The translations under genes and the position numbers were made by a program. Under the pieces are notes generated by a model. The model was not told where the DNA came from and did not search any database. It worked only from the letters and a program-made list of their open reading frames with translations. Shown here piece after piece: positions 1-45,146 of a stretch of DNA of 64,000 nt; the first letter of the stretch is position 1; each line of letters begins with the position of its first letter. Origin of the DNA: Cristatella mucedo (taxonomy: Eukaryota > Bryozoa > Phylactolaemata > Cristatellidae); NCBI GenBank assembly GCA_009760855.2, contig WPIO01000040.1, positions 168,501 to 232,500 on the forward strand, written 5' to 3'.

Positions 1-760
1 ATCGCCAAGTTTCAGGAAATTTGTGCCATACACAATCGATTTTCTGATAGACGTGTTTATCAGCCGCTGCAGCAGATTCCCACAGTTGTAATGACAAACA
101 CGGCTGAGTATCGTCAGCATAAAGGTTATAGGCTATTCAATGGGGCTGAATCACTTTTCCCAGAGCTCAAGTATACATGGAGACCAACGAAGAAGACGAA
201 CCTTGTGGGACTCCACAGGTGACTGGTCTGGTGAATGAGACCCGACCCCCACACGACACGGACTGAATACGACCGAACTAGTAAGATTTGAACCATGCCA
301 GTGCCTCGTCTGCCAGACCGGTCGTTGTTCTCAATCATTCAAGTAGGATACCACGATCAATAATGTCGAAGGCAGCCGATAGATCCAGCAGTGCTAAGTA
401 TCATTGGTTACACGGAGGAGAGCAGTTTCAGAGGAGTGGTGTCGCTTGAACCCCGAATTAAGTTCTTCCCAAAAGTCATTCTTTTCAATGTGCGCTGCAA
501 GCTCCTTTGCGACAATTTTTCAAGGATCTTTGACCAAAAAAAGGAAAAATGGGAACTGAGCGACTGTTGCTGGAACCTCTGAATCTAATCCAGACATTTT
601 AAGTATCGGTCTAACGATGGCCGATTTGAAAGACTTTAGTGCAATCACTTTTTTCCAGAGATGCATTCAAAATCTCAATTATGGCTTGGCTAAGTTTGTC
701 TGCCAGTGAAGACCACAAAGGGGATGGTATTAGGTTTTCAGGAGCCGAGCTCTTTTTTAT
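1..760 (-). mobile_element. CR1/L2-like LINE fragment (reverse transcriptase, N-terminal half), broken
   Basis: Read on the minus strand across frames, it shows LSKILEKIVAKELAAHIEKN, GFKRHHSSETALL and DLSAAFDIIDRGILLE, the typical first blocks of non-LTR reverse transcriptase. The reading frame is broken by stops and shifts. It lies in the BLTP1 intron beyond exon 25. The part to about 1050 may belong to the same copy but has no clear match. Confidence 0.8.
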
Positions 761-1324
761 GACTTAATAAAGGTAGCCACATCGTATGCAGAAACCTAGG
801 AAAATCTCTTAAGGAAGGTCACATGCTTCGACTCAACAACTGCTTTACTCAATAGGGGCTTTATAGAGGCACGAATGTGCACACGTTTTTCGGCGGAGAA
901 AGCTGAAAAGTTGTCGGCCGAGCCGTTAGTACTTGGGGAGTGAGACCTCTCAGAATGGCAAAGGAAATTGTTAATAGTTATGGAAAACGATTGACTGACC
1001 AGTGCAGACCTCCTGGCGATCTCCATAAGCAGCTGCACAAACCCAAAGACATGCTAGAAGTGGACACTACCGGAGACTTAGTCATTTGATGGCCGACAAG
1101 TCTATGTTTTCTTCGCCCACCGGCTTACAACTAGCCCCCCCCCCCTGCACGGTACTCCACGGTCCCTAGAGTATAATCAAAGCAGAGCATTGTTTGCTCG
1201 AAATATGTACCTGCAAGAATACACTGTCATACACAGATAACATGATAACAAATGGGCTTGCACTTGAGCAGTCTGCTTGATGCATCCTCTTGCCAAGATA
1301 TCAATTAGCTACAGCCTAGGGCAA

Positions 1325-1440
1325 AGTATGCACGTGCACACACACGCACGCACATACATGCGTGTGCGCGCTCACACACATACATGCGTTTGCGCGCGCA
1401 CACACATACATGCGTTTGCGCGCGCATGCGCACACACAGA
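1325..1440. repeat. CA/CG/TG mixed microsatellite
   Basis: About 115 bases of alternating purine-pyrimidine sequence with three similar copies of ACATACATGCGTTTGCGCG, in the BLTP1 intron just downstream of exon 25. Confidence 0.85.
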
Positions 1441-1485
1441 GGACAGCAGCTGAGTTAGGTACCTGAACGGCTAGAGATTACTAAC

Positions 1486-33850
<32,365 letters not shown>

Positions 33851-33973
33851 TCTCCTTGGCGTTCCAACCGAGTGATCGGTTATGTAATCCAAGTAACCTG
33901 CAAAGAACCAACCGCTGCAAAGCCCATCTTCCGATCATGCGCTGAACTTGCAGCCTCTATATATAATTATATA

Positions 33974-34112
33974 TAATTCATTTGTATAGCACCCCAAGAG
34001 AACTTAATCTCTATTCAGGCGCTTCACATATGCCTCGGGGCTCGAGCCCACGACCTCGGCATGACCTCGGTCGGGGGTGTGCACCTTAACCGCTGGACCA
34101 AACCAGCTCGGC
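33974..34112 (-). mobile_element. tRNA-derived SINE, type 2
   Basis: On the minus strand it reads GCCGAGCTGGTTTGGTCCAG, CGGTTAAGG (A box) and GGGCTCGAGCCCCGA (B box), then the LINE-like tail GCCTGAATAGAGATTAAGTT. Just upstream of BLTP1 exon 1. Confidence 0.88.
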
Positions 34113-34727
34113 CTTTCAGGTGCTGGCCCAGCAGCACCTGCTGGTCATTGTAGCCACTGACTGCTCTTGTGTGTCGCTGCTTCCTGTTACCGTTTGCAGC
34201 AGCCGCTGTTGATGCCACCAAGCTGTGCAAGGGGGACCTGCCATACCAACCGAATCGGCCACTGGAGCTGCCATGCTGCGGCTGCCTACGTTGCTTAGTC
34301 GCAGCAACAGACTCGAACTTAACGCACTTGCTGTTCAAGCAGCAATGGAAACTTACAAGCCGTAGCCTATGCGTAAAACTGCCCACGAGCACACTACATT
34401 TGCCAGGTTAAATCTGGAGGTATGCCTAACTAGTTACCTTAGGCACACACACTAGAAGTGATGCAAAGCCCTGCACCTTGTCATAACTTTTCCTACCCCC
34501 CCCCTTACGTGCCGATCATAAACTTTCGATTCTGATCGGTTCCAACATTACCCTAGCGACTTCAAACTAGTGGTGAGCAAAGGAAAGCTGATGTTTTGCT
34601 GGTAGTGTAAAAGATGGTGTCCACTAATTTTTTAGCTCTTCTTCCACCTTCTGATCGATCGTTCCTCTAGGGTAGCTCACTGTCTGTGTGTCTCTCATTC
34701 TACCTCTCACTCTGCCTCTCACTCTCC

Positions 34728-34804
<77 letters not shown>

Positions 34805-35257
34805 GCTCTTCTCTCCTTCTCTATTCTCTCTCCAGTTCGTTACCAATATTTGTGCTGAGATACATTTTAGCACCTGCATGCATCGATCGCGTTTTTCCTA
34901 CCAGTTTTAATCTCCTTTTGACGTGGTTCAATCTTTATTGTGGCAGCTCGTCCCTCGCGCCCTCAGGACTCGTGCAACAAATCCTCAAGCCCAACGTCAG
35001 CCAGCTCGTCTGCAATCTGCAACCATTCTTACCGGTCCCATTAGCATGCGTGCAACTATAATAGTTCTGGTTCCCTGCCCCTGGATGTGCTTGCACATTC
35101 AACCCACTTCCCTACACATTAGCGTGACACTCAGAGCAAACGGCACCCACTTTGCTCTCAGACGACTTCCAAACCAGCCCGGGCAGATAAAATCCAAGAA
35201 CGAGCTAGCAGAGAAAGATACCCCAAAAACTCACTCAATTCAGACCCTCTCATGATA
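34113..35257. other. Intergenic; CT microsatellite at 34733-34805
   Basis: No gene recognised. An 80-residue plus ORF at 34169 and other ORFs lack family features. CT tract 34733-34805 with CTCC interruptions. A 5' UTR or promoter of BLTP1 may lie here, but no core motif stands out. Confidence 0.5.
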
Positions 35258-36050
35258 TAATAATAATAATAATAATGCACTTGATAAAGTGCCCTCAGAG
35301 AACTCAATATCTTTCTAGGCGCTTTACATCTGCTGCAAAGGGAAACGCAATTGAATGGTGAGTAATATCATGCTTGATAAACAACATGAATAAAATGGTT
35401 AGGGGTGACATGCACAGGGTCAGCATGCAAATGTGGTTAGTGGCAGCATGCACAGTGTCAGCACACAAAATAACATGAAGGATGAATCACAGGGACCCAC
35501 TAAATGCTGTCCTAAATAGGTGTGTTTTCAAGTTCTTTTTAAATGTGGTCGAGTCAGGGGATGTTCTGACGCAAGTCGGGAAGGAGTTCCAGGGTTTGGG
35601 AGCATACGAACTAAATATGCATGGTCTCCAAAGGATTTGAGGTTTGTACGAGGTATTGGTAGACTGTTGGATTCCGAAAAGCGGGTGGTACGATGCTTGG
35701 CCTGATAAGGTAGTATATCTGAGAGATAGCCTGGAGCCCAAGAATGAAGTGGCCTAAAAGTGAGCGACAAAACCTCGAAGTCAATCCGTTGCTTGACTAG
35801 TAGCCAGTACAGGTCGGCAAGAAGTGGTGTAATGTGGCAACATCGACACTCACGACAGAAAAGCCTAGTGCAGAGTTTTTCACCAGCTGCAATCGCCTGA
35901 TCGCACATTCTGGTAGACCAGTCAGCAGTGAGTTGCAGAAGCCGAGATGGGATGTCACGAATGCATGGACCAACTTAGACGTGGTATCCTTATCTAAACA
36001 ACCCCGAATTTTAGCAATGCTATGTAGCTGAAAGTAGGCAGATTTTACTG
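35258..36050 (-). mobile_element. Family A LINE, 3' half with ATT tail
   Basis: (ATA)n at 35258-35275, hairpin, 3' UTR, then minus-strand RT coding: TRPSFSESNSL-like, PLLADLYWLLVKQRIDFEVL and TSKLVHAFVTSHLGFCNSLL. Frames are shifted between blocks. Confidence 0.9.
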
Positions 36051-37789
<1,739 letters not shown>

Positions 37790-37937
37790 AGTGGTCATTA
37801 GGCCTGCTGCAACTCCGGCACCTCAACGCTTGTCTTTAGAATCTTCATTAAACGTAAAATAAACCCCTATAAATAAGAGGCCTTATTTCTAAAAAGAAGG
37901 CCTCAATCCGCTCACCTTTACGAAAACTTAGCTAAAA

Positions 37938-38388
37938 TTGGTAAACTGCCCGACAGTTAAGGACGTGACCCCGACTGGCTTCTTCTTCTTTCACATCGCT
38001 AGGTCAAACGAATCTGGAGCTGGAGCAGCTGTTAGAAAACGCTCCAACTACGATTTCAAACCATTTGCAGTATCCCCGAAGCAGTCTTTAGAATCTATTG
38101 TCTTGATTTCGCTCGAAAACAGGCTACAAATAGTGGCAGTAGTCTATCGCCCACCAGTTACCAAGTCCTCGTTTATCTCAGATTTCTCTGATTTCATTTC
38201 GATTCTGTGCGCAAGAAATCAAGCTTTGCTCACTATGCTTGATTTCAAAATTCATTTTGATAACTTATCTGACATTTTCAGTACTGAATTTGAATTTGGT
38301 GCACTGGCTGACTTCTTGTCTCTTTTGGCTCATGTGCACGACCCTAGTCACATCAAGGGCCACGAACTCGACCAAATTTTCACATAAT
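37938..38388 (+). mobile_element. LINE endonuclease domain fragment
   Basis: The 149-residue ORF encodes the C-terminal half of an APE-type endonuclease: RLQIVAVVYRPPVTKSSFIS, DFKIHFDNLSD (from GDFNIHFD) and HVHDPSHIKGHELDQIFT. The start is not native and the 5' part is missing. Confidence 0.85.
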
Positions 38389-38431
38389 ACTAATAATAAT
38401 ACGCTTGATGTAGTGCTCTCGGAGAACTCAA

Positions 38432-38502
<71 letters not shown>

Positions 38503-38535
38503 TTGTCTCTAGGTGCTTTACATTTGAAATTTTGT
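38389..38535 (-). mobile_element. Family A 3' hairpin with CT tract grown inside it
   Basis: An ATT-type tail and AGTGCTCTCGGAGAACTCAA, then about 70 bases of CT in place of the short TCTCTTTCT, then AGGTGCTTTACATTTG. Both hairpin flanks are intact around the microsatellite. Confidence 0.88.
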
Positions 38536-39127
38536 CAATGCTTGATAGGCATCCAGTGAAGCTCAGACTGATGCAATGCTATTTAGCAGTTACACTGATG
38601 ACGACCTACCGGACGAGCTGTTGTGTTTAATGCATAACAAAAAATCAATGCATTTTGTCTTCGTAGTTCTGCCTCGGCCAACGGTTTGTACTGGCTACCA
38701 CTATAGCCATCGGAGAAGCTAACTTTTTTTTAATCTTAGTAGTCCAATCTGGCTGCCAGACGATGCTATCAACAACTCCATTTTGCCTACCATTTTGACT
38801 TTCAATGTGTTGGCGTGCCGAGCGTTGGACGTTCGGCCTCATGCTCATTGTAGGATGTGTAGCGACATTGTTCTGTCGAATGTGAACCTGAACTGCTCAT
38901 CGAATATTGTCCATGGAACATTATCACTAATCTGCGAATCTCAAGCACATTACATCCAAATCTTGAAGCTCTTGCCAGCCTACATAAAAACGTGGCGGGT
39001 CTTGTCCTCGCGATGAAAATCCTGACTCCTTCTCTGCTTAACTCTATCCAAGAGTGCACTTTAGCATCAGAGCACGAGTGCTCCTCTCATTAGTTACAAA
39101 TATCTTTCATATGATAATATAATGAAT

Positions 39128-39289
39128 GGCAGTTCATTTTTATTTCGCCCTGTGAGAACGAAACCTCTATCAAGGCACTTCAGTTAAGCCGCAGGGCTTG
39201 AACCCACGACCTCGGTAATCAAATGCATTCAAGTTGACCTCGGTCAATAAAGGCGAGCCCCCCCCCCCCCGAACCACTGGGGCCAAACC
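39128..39289 (-). mobile_element. SINE, type 2, diverged
   Basis: The minus strand has GGTTTGGCCCCAGTGGTTCG, a C/G run, a duplicated ACCTCGGT segment, GGGTTCAAGCCC (B box) and a LINE-like tail. Confidence 0.72.
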
Positions 39290-39599
39290 AGGGCCACCAA
39301 TAATCATTAAGTATTGCCGTTATAAATTTTCAAGTATACTTGATCACCTGGTTTGCCAGCCTGTACGTAACTACCTGTGTTGGTGCTTATTTATGTACTT
39401 TGTTTGTAGCTGCCGGCTTGGTCATCCGGTCTTACGTTTCAAGCGACGGAACGATTGAACCGAATGTTAAGGCGTAGTTACAAACAGAAATAGTCATTTA
39501 TTTCAGCGGCTTTGCAGCCCTTTAGTCACAGCCGGAGATGCATCTGCTTCGCTAAGCTTTTCCCCATAGTTGCCTTCGTTCAGCTCGGGAGATAAGGTT

Positions 39600-40696
39600 T
39601 CCGCCTTTAAAGACCGAGGTCAAGATTGATCCCTCCCAGCCTTTGAGCACCTCAAATTCTCTCAACTCACTTGCAGCATGTATTGATGACATCCGCACAC
39701 GGATGGCAGCAAATTTTCTAAAACTAAACGGTGATAATACTAACTTACTAGTTATGGGCAAACCCAGTGTGATTCACAAATTGGAAAGGCTGACGCTCAA
39801 AATTGGCTCTGCCAGCATATCTCTTGTTGAATCAGCTAGAAATCTAGGTGTCATATTCCAAAGCGACTTCTCTTTAGACGACCTTATCAGCTCCGCAGTC
39901 AAATCTGCTGACTTTCAGGTTCATAACATTGATAAAATTCGGGGTTATTTAGATAAGGATACCACGTCCAAGTTGGTCCATGCATTCGTGACATCCCGTC
40001 TCGACTTCTGCAACTCACTGCTTACTGGCCTACCAGCATGTGCGATCAGGCGATTGCAGCTGGTGCAAAACTCCGTAGCTATGCTTGTCTGTCGTGAGCG
40101 TCGCAGTTGTCCCATTACACCACTTCTCGCCGACCTGCACTGGCTACCAGTCAAGCAACGGATTGACTTCGATGTTTTGTCGCTCACTTTTAGGTCACTT
40201 CATTCTTGGGCTCCAGGCATTCTCCCCGATATACTACCTCATCAGGCCAAGCATCGTACCACCCGCTTTTCGGAATCCAACAGTCTACCAATACCTCGTA
40301 CAAACCTTTAATTCTTTGGAGACCGTGCATTTAGTTCGTATGCTCCCAAAGCCTGGAACTCCTTCCCGCCTTGCGTCAGAACATCCCCTGACTCGACCAC
40401 ATTTAAAAAGAACTTGAAAACACACCTATTTAGGACAGCATTTAGTGGGTCCCTGTGATTCGTCCTTCATGTGCTTATGCGTGCTGGCACTGTGCATGCT
40501 GCCACTAACCACATTTGCATGCTGACCTTGTGCATGTAACCCTAATCATGTTATTCATTTTGTTTGTTTATCAAGCATGATATTACTCACCATTCAATTG
40601 CATTTCCCTTTGCAGAAAATGGAAAGCGCCTAGAGAGAGAGATTGAGTTCTCTGAGGGTGCTTTATCAAATGCATTATTATTATTATTATCATTAT
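39600..40696 (+). mobile_element. Family A LINE, best-preserved 3' half
   Basis: An uninterrupted 222-codon ORF (39643-40311) covers the RT palm end and thumb: RMAANFLKLNGDNTNLLVMG, ESARNLGVIFQSDFSLDD, KLVHAFVTSRLDFCNSLLTG, PLLADLHWLPVKQRIDFDVL. After one stop the C-terminus (MLPKPGTPSRLASEHPLT) reads in another frame. The 3' UTR, hairpin and (ATT)n follow. Confidence 0.93.
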
Positions 40697-40698
40697 TA

Positions 40699-40807
40699 AG
40701 ATGATCCCTTTATGGCCAAGGTCGTCGGCTTGAGCCCTGTGGTTCTTGGGAAGCTCTTGAAAAGAGATTCAGTTCTCTTATGGCGCTATGCGCTATACGA
40801 ATGAATT
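40699..40807 (+). mobile_element. SINE type 2 remnant
   Basis: CTTGAGCCCTGTGGTTCTTG, then AAAAGAGATTCAGTTCTCTT and a terminal GAATGAATT, abutting the LINE tail. Confidence 0.6.
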
Positions 40808-41731
40808 ATATACTATAAGAGGAGCTCATTGCCCGTGGACTCGCTTCGCTGAGTCATAGTAGCTCCGTCACGGGAAGACAACGCTGCACCATCTTGCCGC
40901 TTGACGGAAGCCCACCATCTTGCTACGTGTCGCAAGTGTGCCATCTTGCGGCGTGAAAGATTCTCTCGCTTTAATTAGTAGAGATATATGGTGTCGTTTT
41001 CGTCTTTTTGCGTTCCTGTCTGCTCTGTGTACCAGTGCATGATTCGGTGCATGCTACTAGCGAAACGTCTGACTAATAGCTTTCTCCCTTGTCGTCTTGC
41101 GTAAATATAAAAATGGAGTTTTTCAAATGCACTACAGGTTAAGGCAACAGCTCGTGCGAAAATAGAGCAGCCTGTTCACGTGTCACGTCTTCGCACAGTC
41201 TATTGTCTCTCGCTGTGTCTAGACGCCAAGATCGAGCCGTCGCACGTGCCGTCGTACGCAAACATTCCACTTTGTCCCGTCGCGCTTTCCTTCAATGCTC
41301 GCCCGAAATTCCAGCCGAGCGACCCGGACGATTGAAAAGTTATGCCGCGTGCTCCTTTCGCTTGCTTGATCTGATCTGGCACTTTGGCGTCTTTCAGAGT
41401 CCTTGGGCGACGATTGGGCGAAACGGACAATTAGGATTCGGCACAGCAAGGTTTGTTTTTATCGTCAGAGAGCGAGCTTCAGAATCACTCTCTCGACAGG
41501 CGAGGGTTCCACAGACGAGTCGGAGCCAACCGGCATTCGCTCCTTGGCAACCGGCATTCGCTCCTTGGCACATTCAGCGCAAGGCTATCGCGGGTTACTT
41601 CGCTGAGGCGCGGGCGCGTGTGCAGCGCGAGCGCGCCTCAGCGAAACTAGCTGCCAGTGTCTCGAGCTCGGCGCTCTAGTGTATCCTTGGTGGGTCTCTG
41701 CGATTCGTTCTTCGTGTGCATGTACCAGCTT
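40808..41731. other. Unassigned intergenic sequence
   Basis: ORFs of up to 158 codons (41203-41679, plus) show no recognisable domain. A 20-base direct tandem (CCGGCATTCGCTCCTTGGCA) lies at 41529-41568. The end (41690-41720) resembles the LINE 3' UTR phrase GGGTC...GATTCGTTCTTCGTG. Confidence 0.5.
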
Positions 41732-41870
41732 GCCGAGCTGGTTTGGTCCAGCGGTTAAGGTGCTCACCCCGATTATGGTCTGGCTGAGGTCATGGGCTCG
41801 AGCCCCGACGTATATCTGAAGCGCCTGAATAGAGATTAAGTTCTCTTGGTGCGCTCTATATATGAATTGT
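41732..41870 (+). mobile_element. tRNA-derived SINE, type 2, best copy
   Basis: GCCGAGCTGGTTTGGTCCAG, CGGTTAAGGTGC (A box), GGGCTCGAGCCCCGA (B box), then GAAGCGCCTGAATAGAGATT, AAGTTCTCTTGGTGCGCTCT and GAATT. The last 50 bases mimic the family A LINE hairpin. Confidence 0.92.
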
Positions 41871-41944
41871 TTTTTTTTAAACTAAGCTTGCTGATAGCAG
41901 TTGTTACCGCAAAGCATTTGGCAATTGCTTTCTATACAGCCTCT

Positions 41945-42000
41945 GAAAAGTGCCTAGACAAGGATTTTGTTCTCTGAGGGCACCATGCAAATGTACAATT
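41945..42000 (+). repeat. Solo LINE-type 3' hairpin
   Basis: AAAGTGCCTAGACAAGGATT, TTGTTCTCTGAGGGCACC: the family A hairpin without the rest of the element. Confidence 0.65.
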
Positions 42001-43900
42001 AATATTATCTTTCTGAGCTAATGGGCGGCTGTGAAGACGCTGCGCGGTCTCGCGATTTTGAGCCGTCGGAAGTTCGTAGACGAATGGAAGAGTCGCAGAT
42101 TGTAGGAGTACTGCCCATCTCCGTATTTGTATGGTTACGTCAGGTGTTCGCAGGGCGAAGGGCGAAGCCAGGATTTTCGTGGCCTTGGTACAAGCGCAGT
42201 TCTTGACGTTGCCGTGGCGAACGGTGTCTTACGAAATCTGTTCCGGGCCACCACTCATAGGCCTTGTTGAATTTTTTATCCGAAATGTCGTCGTATTTTC
42301 GTTTATCCTATTATGAGCGGATAGTTTAGCTCTTACAAACTTGAGAAAATCTGCAGCTCCGTACTGAATGCTCGCCACCGGAAACTCGCTTTTGACTCAA
42401 GAAGTCACGGAATGCCATCTTTGCTCCAAGTTGAAGAGCCTGTAGCAGCTCGCTGTTGGTGAATGAACGGGCACCTTTAGGTCTCCCCGGAAGCGTAATC
42501 ACCCGTTTAGCAAACTGAAAAAAAATCCTGCCTCACAATGAATACTCTTTTTCGGACACAACACACACAAACTAAACCTGTGCACTCTGGAAGCCTTTCA
42601 GGGCAATAATGTGGAAAATAACTGTTTTCTCTTCGCGGGGAGGGGTTCGTTTTATTTGAGTTCCGGAGGCGCGATGCGACCGCCATTCACGGTAGTACTC
42701 TACATTAAATAATTAAATAATAAATAATAAAAATATATAAAAAAAAAAAAAAATTTAATAAATAATAATAAATTTAATAATTAAATAATTGCATGCACTA
42801 AATTTCTATCGCCCAGTCGGTCAGTTGCAGGCTTTCTGCTACTGCTCGTCTTTGCTGGCCGTGCGACCATTTCACTAAATTTCACTACAATTTTAATTAA
42901 TTTCACTACATTTCACTAGCTAGTTGCTCGATAAGTCTCCAGAGGTAGCAACCGAGAGCTATATATCCAGATCGCCTATCGTCAGTTTACTGCGGCTGCC
43001 GAAACCGGGAGACCATCGTCTCTGGCTCGTGGGGACGCGCCTTTACGATTGATCGCCGTTGCATCGTTGATCTCCCGACTACTTGTCCATCCGATTTCCT
43101 ATAAGCGACGGCCCTTTCAAGCAGCAGCAGCAGATCTGGGTTCACTCTCGATCGACTGCAGAATAAAGACCAGAGCCACTAATGAAATGGCTCAACGTTG
43201 AAAGGAAGTTGCTTGCATCTGAAAACTTGCTTCGGACATGCAGCCGCCGCGTGCTAGTATCAGTGCGATAATATGAACTGCTCTATGTATCAAGACAAAA
43301 ATGATGTGCACGAGGAAACAAAGTAGGCGTGCCTGCCTGCCTGCCAGGCTGGATAGCTGGATTGCCAGGCGGCTGCAACGGTTGCTGCAACCCGTACAGG
43401 GTAGCCGAAAGCATAATTGCATGCACTAAATTTCTATCCCCGCCTCTGAAAAAAGCTGCGGCAGCCACACGGGAAGAGCAGCGGAAGATATGGAATTTCG
43501 AAGCATGCGGAAAGGTTCACAATGGTGATCGCTCGAGAGGCCTCGATCTCGCGCTGGAGCTACTAGGAGCTTGCTATGGCTCGTAGCCTGTAGAGGCTGT
43601 TTTGGTATCCTAGCGCACCGAGTTGCTGTAATAAATAAATCTCCTAGCAATTATTTAGCCGTAGCGCTGCAGAACTCTTTGGCTCCTCCCACACTTAAGA
43701 GACCAGGCCCGTAAACCGGAGCTTTGCTGGGGCAAACTTCCCCCCCTGAGCCTTTTCAACATCCTTCAAAGCCAGACGGCCCCTCAAAAGACAGCGTTAA
43801 TTTTCGCAAATTTGCGTCAAATGCGCACCGTCCTGCAGTGGCGTCTTCTGTTTCTCTTCAATTAATATTGAGTAAATTATTTGAAGAAGCGATGTGTAGC
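42001..43900. other. Intergenic; AT-rich tract and a 25-base direct repeat pair
   Basis: No gene found. A/T-only run at about 42706-42790. TTTCACTA recurs four or five times at 42868-42920. ATAATTGCATGCACTAAATT followed by TCTATC occurs at 42785-42810 and again at 43413-43438. Confidence 0.55.
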
Positions 43901-44234
43901 CGTTCGTCTAGACGCCAAATCCGAAATCTCTCTTTGAAGAAGCTCTGATAAGATGGCTCCTTGAGCTTTCCTGAGAAAAACTGGCCGCGCCATATTTTGG
44001 TACAGCCCGAAGACCGTCGCTGAAAGAGCCTCGCCTCGAGGACCTTCCGCGGCCACGAGGCGTAAAAAGAGGCGAGACAGCTCAGTCCGATGGCTCATTT
44101 GGACGTTTTTGTGAAAGAATATTACCGCCTAAGCGACTCTAAAAAATAAATACGATTTCCCTCTGGAAAAAACGACAGCTCACATGAAATGCACGCCGAG
44201 CTTGCAGCGTTTTCTCGCCTCGTCCAAGAAAGAA

Positions 44235-44242
44235 TTAACAGA

Positions 44243-44330
<88 letters not shown>
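44235..44330. repeat. (CT)n microsatellite
   Basis: About 90 bases of CT with single TT and CC interruptions. Confidence 0.96.
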
Positions 44331-44859
44331 AAGCATCTTAAATCTGTACACCAAAGGCGCGCCGTGCCGCAGACCGACAACCCTTTCAGATAAAAGGCAA
44401 AGTAGCTACAACTTGTCCAACTTGCAGCGGTCAATAAAAAATTGCCTGCTGCTAGACTCGAGCACCTGGCTGGATTGTCAGGCGGCGCGAGCCTCTAGCC
44501 CCAGGGCTAAGACCTGTGGGGGGCACTTGGATTGATCTCGAAGCCTGGCAATGTCGACCTATTTAGTAGCTTTTTATAGAGCAGCAAAGGCTCCTTTGCT
44601 ACTATCAATTCCTTGCTCGCACTAAGCAATAAAGATTTCGCTGCTGCAGGACTCGTAAACACGACGTCGGGTCGTGAAGTGGTAGCACTTTTTTCCGGTC
44701 AAAGATCGGGGTCTTTCCGTGGGGGCCTAGCGGCTACCCGGAAAGGAATATCCAAGGGGTATCCAACAAAGGCTGTAAGAGACCATTTTGCAGGAGGGGC
44801 GGAGGCTTGATCGGCTGCGCCTTGGGCTGGAGACAACCCAGCGCTTGCGTAGGGCTGGT

Positions 44860-44940
44860 TAGGTAGACCACGATAGCCTAGGGGCTATGTGCTCACACTC
44901 CACGATACAGATCATGGGTTCGAGTCCTGCGGCACAGAAT
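44860..44940 (+). mobile_element. tRNA-like SINE head, type 3
   Basis: GATAGCCTAGGGGCTATGTG (A-box-like) and CATGGGTTCGAGTCCTGCGG (B-box-like). No acceptor stem pairs, so a tRNA-derived repeat or pseudogene is more likely than a functional tRNA. Confidence 0.6.
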
Positions 44941-44974
44941 TCTGTATTGCTCACTGGCAAGCGGGAGTTATGCC

Positions 44975-45146
44975 GTGACGGCACTCTAGGTAAGGCGGTT
45001 GCTTTTCATTTCACGACCTCGATCCCGAGATCGCGGGTTCGGACCCTGCGGTGGGCAATCCTATATTGCCTCTGCAAGCGGTGGTGATAGCCGTAAAAGC
45101 CCTTCTGTCGCTATACAAAAGAGGCTGTTAAATCAGCTACCGTACG
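44975..45146 (+). mobile_element. tRNA-derived SINE, type 1
   Basis: GTGACGGCACTCTAGGTAAG, CGGGTTCGGACCCTGCGG (B box) and the end GTTAAATCAGCTACCG. Confidence 0.85.

Noticed and set aside
44860-45000. tRNA gene candidates with clear B boxes
   Set aside because: Related heads recur across the window with SINE bodies and LINE-like tails, and no acceptor stem pairs; these are SINEs.
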